Source: Bacillota bacterium (GTDB lineage: Bacteria; Bacillota; Bacilli; Bacillales; Cytobacillaceae). Taken from it: a stretch of 64,000 nt of DNA. Each line of letters begins with the position of its first letter. Within the stretch, counting starts at the first letter, position 1. The position numbers and the translations under genes were made by a program. Below are positions 7,996 to 16,715 of the stretch, piece after piece. The stretch is from contig JAUZPL010000001.1 in NCBI GenBank assembly GCA_030705955.1, positions 62,001 through 126,000 on the forward strand, given 5' to 3'. The notes under the pieces were generated by a model, which did no database searches, had not been told where the DNA came from, and saw only the letters and a list, made by a program, of their open reading frames with translations.

Positions 7996-8658
7996 TTGTT
8001 AAACATGCAAAAATGGTTAAAAGTAGCGCTTATTGTTATGATTGCTCTGCTAAGCGGAGGGACAGTTGCTTCAGCAGAGCCAGTTAATAATAGTGTTAAA
8101 TACTACTATCAACATCAAAAGAATAATAATGAAAAAGACATTGCTCCAACGAAAAATGCCAATTCAAATTCTACAGCAAGTACTGTTGGAATTACTTTTT
8201 GGGATTTTGTAAGGATGATCCTAGCAACTATTTTTGTCGTTGCCCTTTTGTATTTATTGTTAAAGTTTATTAATAAGAAAAGCAAAGTATATAAATCGAC
8301 ACAGATAGTTGAAAATCTTGGAGGTACTACTCTCGGAGCAAATCGGTCGGTACAGATTATAAAAGTAGGCAGCCAGGTTTTTATTGTAGGTGTTGGGGAA
8401 AATGTTCAATTATTAAAAGAAATAGAAGATACAGAGGAACGAGATCAAATTATTACAGAATACAATAACAAAATGGAACAGCTTATAGAGCCAAGCGATA
8501 TTGTGACAAAGATCGTTGAAAGAGCAAAAAAATGGCAGTCTTCGAAGAATGAAAGTTCCACTTTTTCGTCCCATCTAAAAAAACAGCTTGAAGATATTTC
8601 GAAGGGGCGAAAGAAATTATTTGAAGAGTTGGAGAAGAAAGGGTCAGACAAACAATGA
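7996..8658 (+). CDS. fliZ: FliZ/FliO-type flagellar biosynthesis membrane protein
   Basis: A 220-aa protein with an N-terminal signal peptide (cleavage plausible after VASA, about residue 27), an Asn/Lys-rich external linker, one membrane segment (about 60-82, MILATIFVVALLYLLLKFI) and a cytoplasmic FliO-like domain with ..GANRSVQIIKVGSQVFIVGVGENVQLLKEI. In Bacillus this gene is called fliZ; it corresponds to FliO, which helps assemble the FliP ring. I keep TTG 7996 because an AGAGGGTG SD precedes it; the ATG at 8005 is an alternative. It overlaps fliP by 4 bases. Confidence 0.85.
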   Translation: MLNMQKWLKVALIVMIALLSGGTVASAEPVNNSVKYYYQHQKNNNEKDIAPTKNANSNSTASTVGITFWDFVRMILATIFVVALLYLLLKFINKKSKVYKSTQIVENLGGTTLGANRSVQIIKVGSQVFIVGVGENVQLLKEIEDTEERDQIITEYNNKMEQLIEPSDIVTKIVERAKKWQSSKNESSTFSSHLKKQLEDISKGRKKLFEELEKKGSDKQ

Positions 8659-9320
8659 ATCAATTTATGGAATTTTTTAACAGTAGTTCACCAGAGAATG
8701 TCTCAACCTCTGTGAAATTGCTGTTACTTCTAACCGTACTCTCAATCGCTCCAAGTATTTTGATTTTAATGACATGTTTTACAAGGATTGTCATTGTTCT
8801 TTCCTTTGTCAGAACGGCGCTTGCTACTCAGCAAATGCCGCCTAACCAAGTCATAGTGGGATTATCATTATTTTTAACATTCTTTATTATGGCTCCAACC
8901 TTTCAACAGGTAAATAATACTGCACTTACACCCTTATTTAATAACAAAATTACATTGGAGCAGGCATATGAACGGGCGGCTGATCCCTTTAAAGATTTTA
9001 TGAGTGCACATACTAGGCAAAAGGACCTTGCTTTATTTTTAGAGTATTCTAAAGCTAAGACGCCTAAATCGATTAAAGATATTCCATTAACTGCACTTGT
9101 TCCAGCATTTGCTATAAGTGAAATGAAAACGGCATTCCAAATAGGATTTATGATTTTTATTCCATTTCTAGTTATTGATATGGTGGTAGCAAGTGTTCTA
9201 ATGTCAATGGGTATGATGATGCTTCCACCAGTTATGATATCTCTTCCATTTAAAATACTATTATTTGTCATGGTGGATGGCTGGTATTTAGTTGTAAAAT
9301 CATTATTAGAAAGCTTTTAA
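8655..9320 (+). CDS. fliP: FliP, flagellar type III export gate protein
   Basis: 221 aa with four hydrophobic segments. Family signatures SIAPSILILMTCFTRIVIVLSFVRTALATQQMPPNQVI (about residues 30-67) and FIPFLVIDMVVASVLMSMGMMMLPPVMISLPFKILLFVMVDGW (near the C terminus) are present. FliP forms the core of the FliPQR export gate in the membrane. The ATG overlaps the fliZ stop (ATGA), which suggests coupled translation. Confidence 0.95.
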   Translation: MNQFMEFFNSSSPENVSTSVKLLLLLTVLSIAPSILILMTCFTRIVIVLSFVRTALATQQMPPNQVIVGLSLFLTFFIMAPTFQQVNNTALTPLFNNKITLEQAYERAADPFKDFMSAHTRQKDLALFLEYSKAKTPKSIKDIPLTALVPAFAISEMKTAFQIGFMIFIPFLVIDMVVASVLMSMGMMMLPPVMISLPFKILLFVMVDGWYLVVKSLLESF

Positions 9321-9333
9321 GTAGGTGAAAAGG

Positions 9334-9603
9334 ATGAGTTCAGAAGCGATAATTGGAATTGCAGAACGTGGGATTTATACAGTATTAATCGTCTGTGGCC
9401 CCCTTTTGCTAATAGGATTGGTAGTTGGCTTGATTATTAGTATTTTTCAGGCTACAACGCAAATTCAAGAGCAAACACTTGCCTTTGTACCGAAAATTGT
9501 AGCAGTACTTTTGGGAATTGTTATTTTTGGCCCATGGATGTTAAGTCATATGCTGTCCTATACTATTGAGATTTTCTCAAATTTAACAAGATTTGTAGGC
9601 TAA
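9334..9603 (+). CDS. fliQ: FliQ, flagellar type III export gate protein
   Basis: An 89-aa protein with two membrane helices and the family stretch IFQATTQIQEQTLAFVPKIVAVL. I choose ATG 9334 (MSSEAIIGIAERG), which matches the B. subtilis N terminus; AGGTGA lies 5 bases upstream, and the GTG at 9325 in the ORF track is part of that SD. It forms the FliP5Q4R1 gate with its neighbours fliP (13 bases before) and fliR (4 bases after). Confidence 0.94.
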   Translation: MSSEAIIGIAERGIYTVLIVCGPLLLIGLVVGLIISIFQATTQIQEQTLAFVPKIVAVLLGIVIFGPWMLSHMLSYTIEIFSNLTRFVG

Positions 9604-9607
9604 ATAA

Positions 9608-10384
9608 ATGAATGACTTATTGCCTAAATTTCCAGCCTTTCTATTAATTTTTGTAAGAATTACATCTTTTTTTCTAATGATGCCACTCTTTTCTTATCGG
9701 ACAATTCCAACCGTTTTTAAGATAGGATTTGGACTTTTTCTTTCGTGGCTCATTTTTTATTCCATTCATCCGCCGACCTTTGAAATAAATGGTCCCTATA
9801 TTTTACTAGTTATAAAGGAAGCAATGGTTGGTTTGCTCATTGGCTTTTGTGCCTATTTGATTATGAGCGCCATTCAAACTGCGGGCGCCTTTATTGATTT
9901 CCAAATGGGGTTTAGCATGGCAAATGTAATTGACCCGCAAACGGGGGCACAGAGTCCGTTAATGGGTCAATATTTTCACATTTTTGGACTCTTCTTATTA
10001 TTGGCAATGAATGGCCACTATTTATTAATTGATGGTATTTATAATAGCTATCATTTTATCCCAATAGATAAAGCTTGGCTTCCATTTGGAAGTTCAAAGG
10101 TTATCGAATTTATACTGAAGTCCTTTGGCTCAATGTTTATTATTGCTTTCCAAATGGCCCTTCCTGTGGTAGGCAGTCTCTTTTTAGTAGATGTTGCCTT
10201 AGGTATTGTTGCAAGGACTGTGCCACAGCTTAATATCTTTGTTGTAGGGATGCCAGTAAAAATAGCAGTTGGATTTATTGTCATTATTACTGTAATGGGA
10301 AGTATTCTAGCAGTTGTATCCAATTTGTTTGAAACAACTCTCCAAACGATGCGTGGATTATTGGAACTGCTTGGAGGTTCATAA
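9608..10384 (+). CDS. fliR: FliR, flagellar type III export gate protein
   Basis: A 258-aa polytopic membrane protein with about six hydrophobic segments and the conserved FQMGFSMANVIDPQTGAQSPLMGQY loop (about residues 98-120). It forms a single subunit of the FliPQR gate and contacts FlhB. The stop is directly followed by the flhB ATG with no intergenic base, consistent with tight coupling of the two partner proteins. No clear SD lies before its own ATG; translation probably depends on fliQ four bases upstream. Confidence 0.93.
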   Translation: MNDLLPKFPAFLLIFVRITSFFLMMPLFSYRTIPTVFKIGFGLFLSWLIFYSIHPPTFEINGPYILLVIKEAMVGLLIGFCAYLIMSAIQTAGAFIDFQMGFSMANVIDPQTGAQSPLMGQYFHIFGLFLLLAMNGHYLLIDGIYNSYHFIPIDKAWLPFGSSKVIEFILKSFGSMFIIAFQMALPVVGSLFLVDVALGIVARTVPQLNIFVVGMPVKIAVGFIVIITVMGSILAVVSNLFETTLQTMRGLLELLGGS

Positions 10385-11467
10385 ATGGAGCTTTTAAAAT
10401 TAGATTTGCAGCTGTTTGCAGGAGAAAAATCAGAAAGGGCTACACCTAAAAAGAGACAGGAAACTAGAAAAAAGGGACAAGCTGCAAAAAGCCAAGATAT
10501 TAACACGGCTGTTGTCCTTTTATCTGTTTTTCTTTACTTCTTATTTGCTGGGGGTTCCATTTCAACAAGCATAATGAATTTATTTAAAACATCTTTCCAG
10601 AAACGCCTGTTAATGGATCCAACTGCTGGGAATCTCCAACGTCTTTTTTTAACCTTATTAAGGGAACTAGCCACTTCTTTTGGTCCGATTTTACTAGTTG
10701 CATTGGTGGCAGGTGTAGCAGCTAATTTCTTTCAAGTAGGGTTTATGTTTTCAGGTGAATCAATCACACCAAAACTTGAAAAAATTAATCCTTTAGCTGG
10801 ATTTAGAAGAATTTTTTCCATGAGGGCAATCGTTGAGCTAGTAAAATCAATTTTAAAAATAGGTTTTGTTGGCACCATCACTTTTGCCGTACTTTGGAAA
10901 AGGATGGATGAAATTCTTGTACTTTCACAAAAATCGATTGGAAGTGCACTTGTCACACTTGGAAGCCTAACCGTTCAAATGGGCTTGTTTGCTTCAGGTG
11001 CTCTTCTCTTTCTTGCTATTTTGGATTTTCTCTATCAAAAATATGATTTTGAAAAGAGTATACGAATGTCAAAGCAAGATATTAAAGATGAATACAAAAA
11101 CACAGAAGGAGACCCAATAATCAAGTCACGGATTAAGCAAAGACAGCGAGAAATAGCAATGCGGAGAATGATGCAAGAGGTACCAAAGGCAGATGTGGTA
11201 ATCACAAACCCTACACATTATGCTATAGCCGTTATGTATGATGAAGGTAAATACGATGCTCCTGTAGTTGTGGCTAAAGGTGTTGATTTTATCGCACAAA
11301 AAATTAAAACGGTTGCGAAAGAAAATGATGTATTAACCGTAGAAAATCGACCATTAGCCAGAGCCTTATATAGCCAAGTGGAAATTGGCGATAAAATACC
11401 GGAAGAATTTTTTAAAGCAGTGGCAGAAATTCTTGCATTTGTGTATCGCACAAAAAGAAAAATTTAA
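10385..11467 (+). CDS. flhB: FlhB, export specificity switch protein
   Basis: 360 aa with an N-terminal GEKSERATPKKRQETRKKGQ basic motif, four membrane helices (about residues 35-210) and a cytoplasmic domain holding the self-cleaving NPTH site (VVITNPTHYAIAVMYDE, about residues 272-288). Cleavage at Asn-Pro and contact with FliK switch export from hook to filament substrates. It directly abuts fliR. Confidence 0.95.
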   Translation: MELLKLDLQLFAGEKSERATPKKRQETRKKGQAAKSQDINTAVVLLSVFLYFLFAGGSISTSIMNLFKTSFQKRLLMDPTAGNLQRLFLTLLRELATSFGPILLVALVAGVAANFFQVGFMFSGESITPKLEKINPLAGFRRIFSMRAIVELVKSILKIGFVGTITFAVLWKRMDEILVLSQKSIGSALVTLGSLTVQMGLFASGALLFLAILDFLYQKYDFEKSIRMSKQDIKDEYKNTEGDPIIKSRIKQRQREIAMRRMMQEVPKADVVITNPTHYAIAVMYDEGKYDAPVVVAKGVDFIAQKIKTVAKENDVLTVENRPLARALYSQVEIGDKIPEEFFKAVAEILAFVYRTKRKI

Positions 11468-11513
11468 TGTTTAATTTTGCAGTTTAGCTGTATGAATTAA
11501 AGGGGAGAAGAGA

Positions 11514-13550
11514 ATGGCAGCAAGAGATTTATCAGTATTACTAAGTGTTATATTAGTAGTTGCAATGTTAATTATTCCATTCCCAACATGGCTGCTTAGT
11601 ATATTGATTATATGTAACATTACATTGGCACTATTAGTATTACTTATTTCAATGAATATGACTGAACCTCTTCAATTTTCAGTATTCCCTTCTTTATTAC
11701 TGCTATTAACCTTATTTCGATTAGGTTTAAACGTTTCTACCACAAGGGCAATCCTATCACATGGAAACGCTGGCGGTGTAGTAGAAACATTTGGAACATT
11801 TGTTGTTGGCGGTAACATTGTTGTCGGTCTTGTCCTATTTTTAATCTTAATTATTATTCAGTTTGTTGTTATTACAAAAGGTTCAGAACGTGTATCTGAA
11901 GTTGCGGCCCGGTTTACGCTTGATGCGATGCCAGGGAAGCAAATGAGTATTGATGCAGACTTAAATGCTGGAATGATTTCGGAAAAAGAAGCTAGAGAAC
12001 GCCGCGAAAAAGTTGGGAAAGAAGCGGATTTTTATGGAGCAATGGATGGTGCCAGTAAATTTGTAAAAGGGGATGCCATTGCTGGAATCATCATTGTCTT
12101 AATAAATCTATTCGTTGGAATCATTATCGGGATGCTCCAACAAGGAATGGGTTTTTCTGATGCTGCTAGTCATTTTTCATTACTTACCGTTGGTGATGGT
12201 ATTGTTAGCCAAATTCCCGCATTGTTAATTTCTACTGCAACAGGAATTGTGGTAACAAGGGCAGCTTCTGATGGGAATTTAGGGAGAGATATCACTTCAC
12301 AGCTTTTGGCTTACCCACAAATGCTTTATGTTGCGGGAGGTACCATTTTCTTACTAGGTTTGTTTACACCAATAAACGATATTTTGACAATTCCTGTAGC
12401 TGGTTTACTTGTTCTTGGAGGGTATAAGTTCTCAAAAGTTCCGAAACCTAATAAGGAACAGCTTCAGCAGCTAGAAGAAGAAATTGAGTCAGATCAAATG
12501 AAAAGCCCTGAAAGTGTTATTACCCTTTTAAGTATGGATCCAATTGAATTTGAATTTGGTTATGGTCTAATCCCTCTTGCAGATACAAATCAGGGAGGAG
12601 ATTTATTAGACCGCATTGTCATGATTCGCAGGCAATTAGCGATAGAACTCGGTTTAGTCATCCCAGTTGTCAGAATACGGGATAATATTCAACTTCAGCC
12701 AAATGAATATCGATTGAAAATAAAAGGAAGTGAAATGGCAAGGGGAGAACTTCTTTTAGATCATTATTTAGCAATGAGTCCTGGGATTGAAGATGATTCA
12801 ATTGAGGGAATTGACACAATTGAACCAGCGTTTGGGCTTCCTGCTAAATGGATTACAGAGGAAATGAAAGAACGAGCTGAAATTTTTGGATATACTGTTG
12901 TCGATCCACCTTCAGTTGTTTCAACACATATTACGGAGATAATTAAAGCAAATGCACATGAGTTAATTGGACGGCAGGAAACAAAGCAACTTATTGATCA
13001 TTTAAAGGAAAGCTACCCAATACTGGTTGAGGAAGTAACGCCAAATCCTCTTTCAGTTGGTGATGTTCAAAAGGTTCTTGCTAAATTATTAAAAGAATAT
13101 GTCTCAGTAAGAAACCTACCAATTATATTTGAAACTCTTGCAGACTATGGAAAAGTCTCAAGTGATACAGATATTTTAACCGAATATGTTCGCCAGGCAT
13201 TAGCGAGACAAATTACCAATCAACATGTTGGACAAGGAGAAAATTTAAAGGTCGCTACTTTATCAGGGAAAATTGAAAAAGTGGTCGCGGATGCCATTCA
13301 ACAAACTGAACATGGTAATTATTTATCTCTTGATCCGGGTATTTCCCAAAAAATATTGGAATCAATAGCAGCACAAGTAGAACAATTTTCCTTACTAGAA
13401 CAAACACCTATTGTACTTTGTTCCCCTGCAGTTCGCATGTATATTAGGCAGCTAACTGAACGCTATTTTCCAAAGGTGCCAATTTTATCATATAATGAAT
13501 TAGAATCAAATGTTGAAGTACAAAGCCTTGGGGTGGTGAATCTAGAATGA
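11514..13550 (+). CDS. flhA: FlhA, flagellar export gate protein
   Basis: 678 aa with eight N-terminal membrane segments (to about residue 310) and a large cytoplasmic ring domain. The FHIPEP family core is seen in RFTLDAMPGKQMSIDADLNAGMI and EARERREKVGKEADFYGAMDGASKFVKGDA (about 132-188). FlhA forms the nonameric docking ring for substrates and chaperones. A GGGGAGAAGAG SD precedes the ATG. The last 4 bases overlap flhF (ATGA). Confidence 0.95.
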   Translation: MAARDLSVLLSVILVVAMLIIPFPTWLLSILIICNITLALLVLLISMNMTEPLQFSVFPSLLLLLTLFRLGLNVSTTRAILSHGNAGGVVETFGTFVVGGNIVVGLVLFLILIIIQFVVITKGSERVSEVAARFTLDAMPGKQMSIDADLNAGMISEKEARERREKVGKEADFYGAMDGASKFVKGDAIAGIIIVLINLFVGIIIGMLQQGMGFSDAASHFSLLTVGDGIVSQIPALLISTATGIVVTRAASDGNLGRDITSQLLAYPQMLYVAGGTIFLLGLFTPINDILTIPVAGLLVLGGYKFSKVPKPNKEQLQQLEEEIESDQMKSPESVITLLSMDPIEFEFGYGLIPLADTNQGGDLLDRIVMIRRQLAIELGLVIPVVRIRDNIQLQPNEYRLKIKGSEMARGELLLDHYLAMSPGIEDDSIEGIDTIEPAFGLPAKWITEEMKERAEIFGYTVVDPPSVVSTHITEIIKANAHELIGRQETKQLIDHLKESYPILVEEVTPNPLSVGDVQKVLAKLLKEYVSVRNLPIIFETLADYGKVSSDTDILTEYVRQALARQITNQHVGQGENLKVATLSGKIEKVVADAIQQTEHGNYLSLDPGISQKILESIAAQVEQFSLLEQTPIVLCSPAVRMYIRQLTERYFPKVPILSYNELESNVEVQSLGVVNLE

Positions 13551-14725
13551 AAATAAAAAAATTCACAGCGGGATCGATGCCTGACGCAATGAAGACTGTT
13601 AGAAATGAGTTAGGACATGAGGCAGTGATTCTAAATTCAAGGATTATTTATACCGGAGGATTCTTAGGCTTTTTTCGCAAGAAAAATTTCGAGGTAATTG
13701 CAGCAGTAGATCCAAAGGTTGAACAGGATTTTAAGACGAGTCCAAAGGAAAAAGGTAAAAAAGTCAGCGCTATTCGCAGTGAAAGTAGATTTGAGAAAAA
13801 GTCAATTGAAGAAGAAAATAGTAACATAAATATTTCACAAAGCTCAAAAGAAAATGATTTATTGATTAAAGAAATTAATGAGCTAAAATCATTAATTAAA
13901 TTATCAAATTCCGAATCAAAACCGCTTTTAACAGCATATCCTGAACCTATTCAGGGAATTCAAAATTGGATGTATGAACAGGAGCTTTCTCCAACCTTAA
14001 AAAATAGATTTCTTACCGCATTAACGGAAAAATGGTTTACCCTTTCTTCGAATGAAGAAAAGGGAGATACCAAGAAAATCTTAAAAGAGGAAATGTTTAA
14101 ATTTTTATCGGACAAGCATTTTGGAGGGGTAACATTTACAAAAAAATTTGTAAATGTGCTTGGACCCACGGGTGTAGGAAAGACAACAACTCTAGCTAAA
14201 ATAGCGGCAGACTGTGTTTTAAATCATAAAAAAAAGGTTGCTTTTATTACAACGGATACGTATAGAATTGCAGCAATCGATCAATTGAAAACATATGCGC
14301 AAATCCTTAACATACCACTTGAAGTATGTTACAGCCTTGAAGATTTTAAAGCAGCAACAATTAAGTTCAATCATTACGATGTAGTGCTCATTGATACAGC
14401 AGGCCGTAATTTTAGAAATAAGAAATATATTGATGATTTATTTCAAGTGATAGATTTTGAAATGGAAATGGAAACTTTTCTTGTCCTTGCATTGACGGCA
14501 AAACAAAAGGATATGGAAGATATATTTGAACAGTTTTCAGCTGTTGGTATAAGCAAGTTTATCTTTACGAAAGCAGATGAAACATCTGTTTATGGTTCGA
14601 TGATGAATATGATGGAAAAATTCAATATTGGTGTTGCCTATGTCACTACCGGACAGAATGTTCCCGATGATATGATTTCTGCAAGTTCTGAAGTAATTTC
14701 AAATTTGCTAATAGAGGGATATTAA
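13547..14725 (+). CDS. flhF: FlhF, SRP-type GTPase for flagellar placement
   Basis: A 392-aa SRP-family GTPase. A basic N-terminal region is followed by the NG domain: P-loop GPTGVGKTTTLAKIAA (about residues 206-221), TTDTYRIAAIDQLKTYA, DTAGRN (about 285) and TKADET (about 344). FlhF sets the number and position of flagella together with FlhG. It overlaps flhA by 4 bases and is followed one base later by flhG, its GTPase activator. Confidence 0.94.
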   Translation: MKIKKFTAGSMPDAMKTVRNELGHEAVILNSRIIYTGGFLGFFRKKNFEVIAAVDPKVEQDFKTSPKEKGKKVSAIRSESRFEKKSIEEENSNINISQSSKENDLLIKEINELKSLIKLSNSESKPLLTAYPEPIQGIQNWMYEQELSPTLKNRFLTALTEKWFTLSSNEEKGDTKKILKEEMFKFLSDKHFGGVTFTKKFVNVLGPTGVGKTTTLAKIAADCVLNHKKKVAFITTDTYRIAAIDQLKTYAQILNIPLEVCYSLEDFKAATIKFNHYDVVLIDTAGRNFRNKKYIDDLFQVIDFEMEMETFLVLALTAKQKDMEDIFEQFSAVGISKFIFTKADETSVYGSMMNMMEKFNIGVAYVTTGQNVPDDMISASSEVISNLLIEGY

Positions 14726-14726
14726 C

Positions 14727-15587
14727 ATGATGGACCAGGCTGAAAATTTGCGAAAGAAATTAAATGGCCAAATATCAAAGATGATGACAAAAGCCATTGC
14801 TGTAGTTAGTGGCAAGGGCGGTGTTGGAAAATCAAATTTCTCTTTAAATTTTTCTATTTCATTATCAAAAAAAGGATATCGAATTCTCATCATTGATATG
14901 GATGTAGGGATGGGGAATCTTGATATTTTAATGGGAAGATCTTCTGACAAAACAATTGTTGATTTCCTAAATGGATCATCTAGTTTAAAGGACATAATAA
15001 TGGATGGACCTGCAGGAATTAAGTATATAAGTGGAGGCTCAGGCCTTAGTAAGCTAGTCAGCACCTATCGATTAGCTTCCATAACTGAGGAATTAGATGC
15101 CTGTTTTGAAGAATTTGATTATATCATTTTTGATATGGGAGCCGGGGTGAATGAAGATACTTTAAAATTTTTACTTTCTGTTCATGAGGTTTTTGTTATC
15201 ACCACTCCCGAGCCAACTTCATTAATGGATGCATATTCAATTATGAAGTATATACATGTTCTACAACCAGAACTTCCATTTTATATAGTAGCTAATAGGG
15301 TAAATTCTATGAAAGAAGGACAAGAAACTATTAGCAGACTATCAAATGTTTTGAAAAAATTTTTAGATAGGGAATCTACCAATTTAGGAATATTACCTGA
15401 TGACCGTTCTGTATCACAAGCTGTTAGACAGCAAATCCCATTTACACTTTTTAATTCAAAATCATCAATTTCAATTGCTTTAGAGGATTTAGTCACCAGG
15501 TATATTCAGCAAAAAACGAAGGAAATGCCTTCATATACACCGATATCATTTGTGTCGAAACTGAGGAGATTTTTCTTTGAAAGGTAG
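14727..15587 (+). CDS. flhG: FlhG (YlxH), MinD-like ATPase controlling flagellar pattern
   Basis: A 286-aa ParA/MinD-family ATPase. It has the deviant Walker A SGKGGVGKSNFSLNFS (about residues 29-44), Walker A' IIDMDVGMGNLDILMG and a hydrophobic switch. The N-terminal DQAENLRKKL (residues 3-12) is the DQAxxLR motif by which FlhG activates FlhF. The C terminus ends in a basic amphipathic stretch (FVSKLRRFFFER) suited to membrane binding. Two adjacent ATGs are possible (14727, 14730). The gap to cheB is 9 bases. Confidence 0.93.
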   Translation: MMDQAENLRKKLNGQISKMMTKAIAVVSGKGGVGKSNFSLNFSISLSKKGYRILIIDMDVGMGNLDILMGRSSDKTIVDFLNGSSSLKDIIMDGPAGIKYISGGSGLSKLVSTYRLASITEELDACFEEFDYIIFDMGAGVNEDTLKFLLSVHEVFVITTPEPTSLMDAYSIMKYIHVLQPELPFYIVANRVNSMKEGQETISRLSNVLKKFLDRESTNLGILPDDRSVSQAVRQQIPFTLFNSKSSISIALEDLVTRYIQQKTKEMPSYTPISFVSKLRRFFFER

Positions 15588-15596
15588 AGAGAATTT

Positions 15597-16694
15597 ATGG
15601 AAAAAATCAAGGTTCTAGTTGCAGATGATTCTGCTTTTATGCGGAAGTTAATTCAAGACATTCTTTCGTCCTCAAAGCAAATTGAGATTGTTGGCACTGC
15701 CCGAAACGGAGAAGAAGCAATAAAAAAAATAAAAGAACTTAAACCAAATGTTGTTACAATGGACGTAGAGATGCCGGTTTTAAACGGGATTGAAGCCCTT
15801 AAAATTATCATGAAGGAAGCACCAGTTCCTGTTGTCATGCTTTCAAGTACAACAAAGGAAGGAGCAGAAAATACCCTTCTTGCTATCCAACATGGTGCGG
15901 TGGACTTTATTGCTAAACCTTCCGGCCCGATATCCTTAGATTTGCAAAAAATTAGTAATGAGATTATCGAAAAAGTTCTTTCTGCAAGAAAAGCAAATAT
16001 TAGCAGTTTAACTCGAAATTTGCAGAAAAAAGAATCTTTTTCTACAAAAATGTTAAATTGTAGTAAAATAGAACCAGATAGTTTTGATATCAAAAATAAT
16101 TCAACATCCAACTGGGAAAATTCAGCTAGGAAAGTTATTTGCATCGGAACCTCTACAGGTGGACCAAGGGCCTTGCAAGCTGTTTTAACAAAGTTTCCTG
16201 CAAATGTTGAGGCACCTTTGCTTATCGTACAGCATATGCCTCCAGGGTTTACTAAATCGCTTGCAAATAGGCTGAATTCGTTATCAAATATATCTGTAAA
16301 AGAAGCAGAAGATGGGGAAGTGTTAAAAAATGGAACAGCATATATATCCCCAGGGGGTTACCATCTTAAAGTAAAGAGAAGTTCAAATGGGCTTATTGCT
16401 CAACTTGATCAGTCAGAGCCTAGAAATGGTCATCGCCCTTCAGTGGATGTAATGTTTGAGTCTGTTAGTACTATTCAAGATTACGCAAAGGTTGCAGTCA
16501 TTATGACCGGTATGGGAGCAGATGGTACTCAAGGATTAATACAATTAAAAAAATCCGGAAAAGTTAAAGCTATCGCTGAATCCATGGAGACATCTATTGT
16601 GTTTGGAATGCCTAAGGCTGCAATTGCAACAAAATTAGTGGATGAAGTTCAAAATGTAGATGATATTACTAAAACAATACTAAAATTTGTTTAA
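15597..16694 (+). CDS. cheB: CheB, chemotaxis receptor methylesterase/deamidase
   Basis: 365 aa in two domains. The receiver has VADDSAFMRK and the acceptor Asp in VTMDVEMPVLNG (about residue 54). A linker of about 40 residues leads to the methylesterase domain with the Ser in GTSTGGPRALQ (about 184), the His in VQHMPPGFT (about 211) and the Asp in MTGMGADGTQG (about 308). CheA phosphorylates it, and it removes methyl groups from receptors during adaptation. cheR is not in this window, as in B. subtilis where it lies elsewhere. Confidence 0.95.
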   Translation: MEKIKVLVADDSAFMRKLIQDILSSSKQIEIVGTARNGEEAIKKIKELKPNVVTMDVEMPVLNGIEALKIIMKEAPVPVVMLSSTTKEGAENTLLAIQHGAVDFIAKPSGPISLDLQKISNEIIEKVLSARKANISSLTRNLQKKESFSTKMLNCSKIEPDSFDIKNNSTSNWENSARKVICIGTSTGGPRALQAVLTKFPANVEAPLLIVQHMPPGFTKSLANRLNSLSNISVKEAEDGEVLKNGTAYISPGGYHLKVKRSSNGLIAQLDQSEPRNGHRPSVDVMFESVSTIQDYAKVAVIMTGMGADGTQGLIQLKKSGKVKAIAESMETSIVFGMPKAAIATKLVDEVQNVDDITKTILKFV

Positions 16695-16715
16695 TCATAA
16701 AGGGGTGAATGGCAC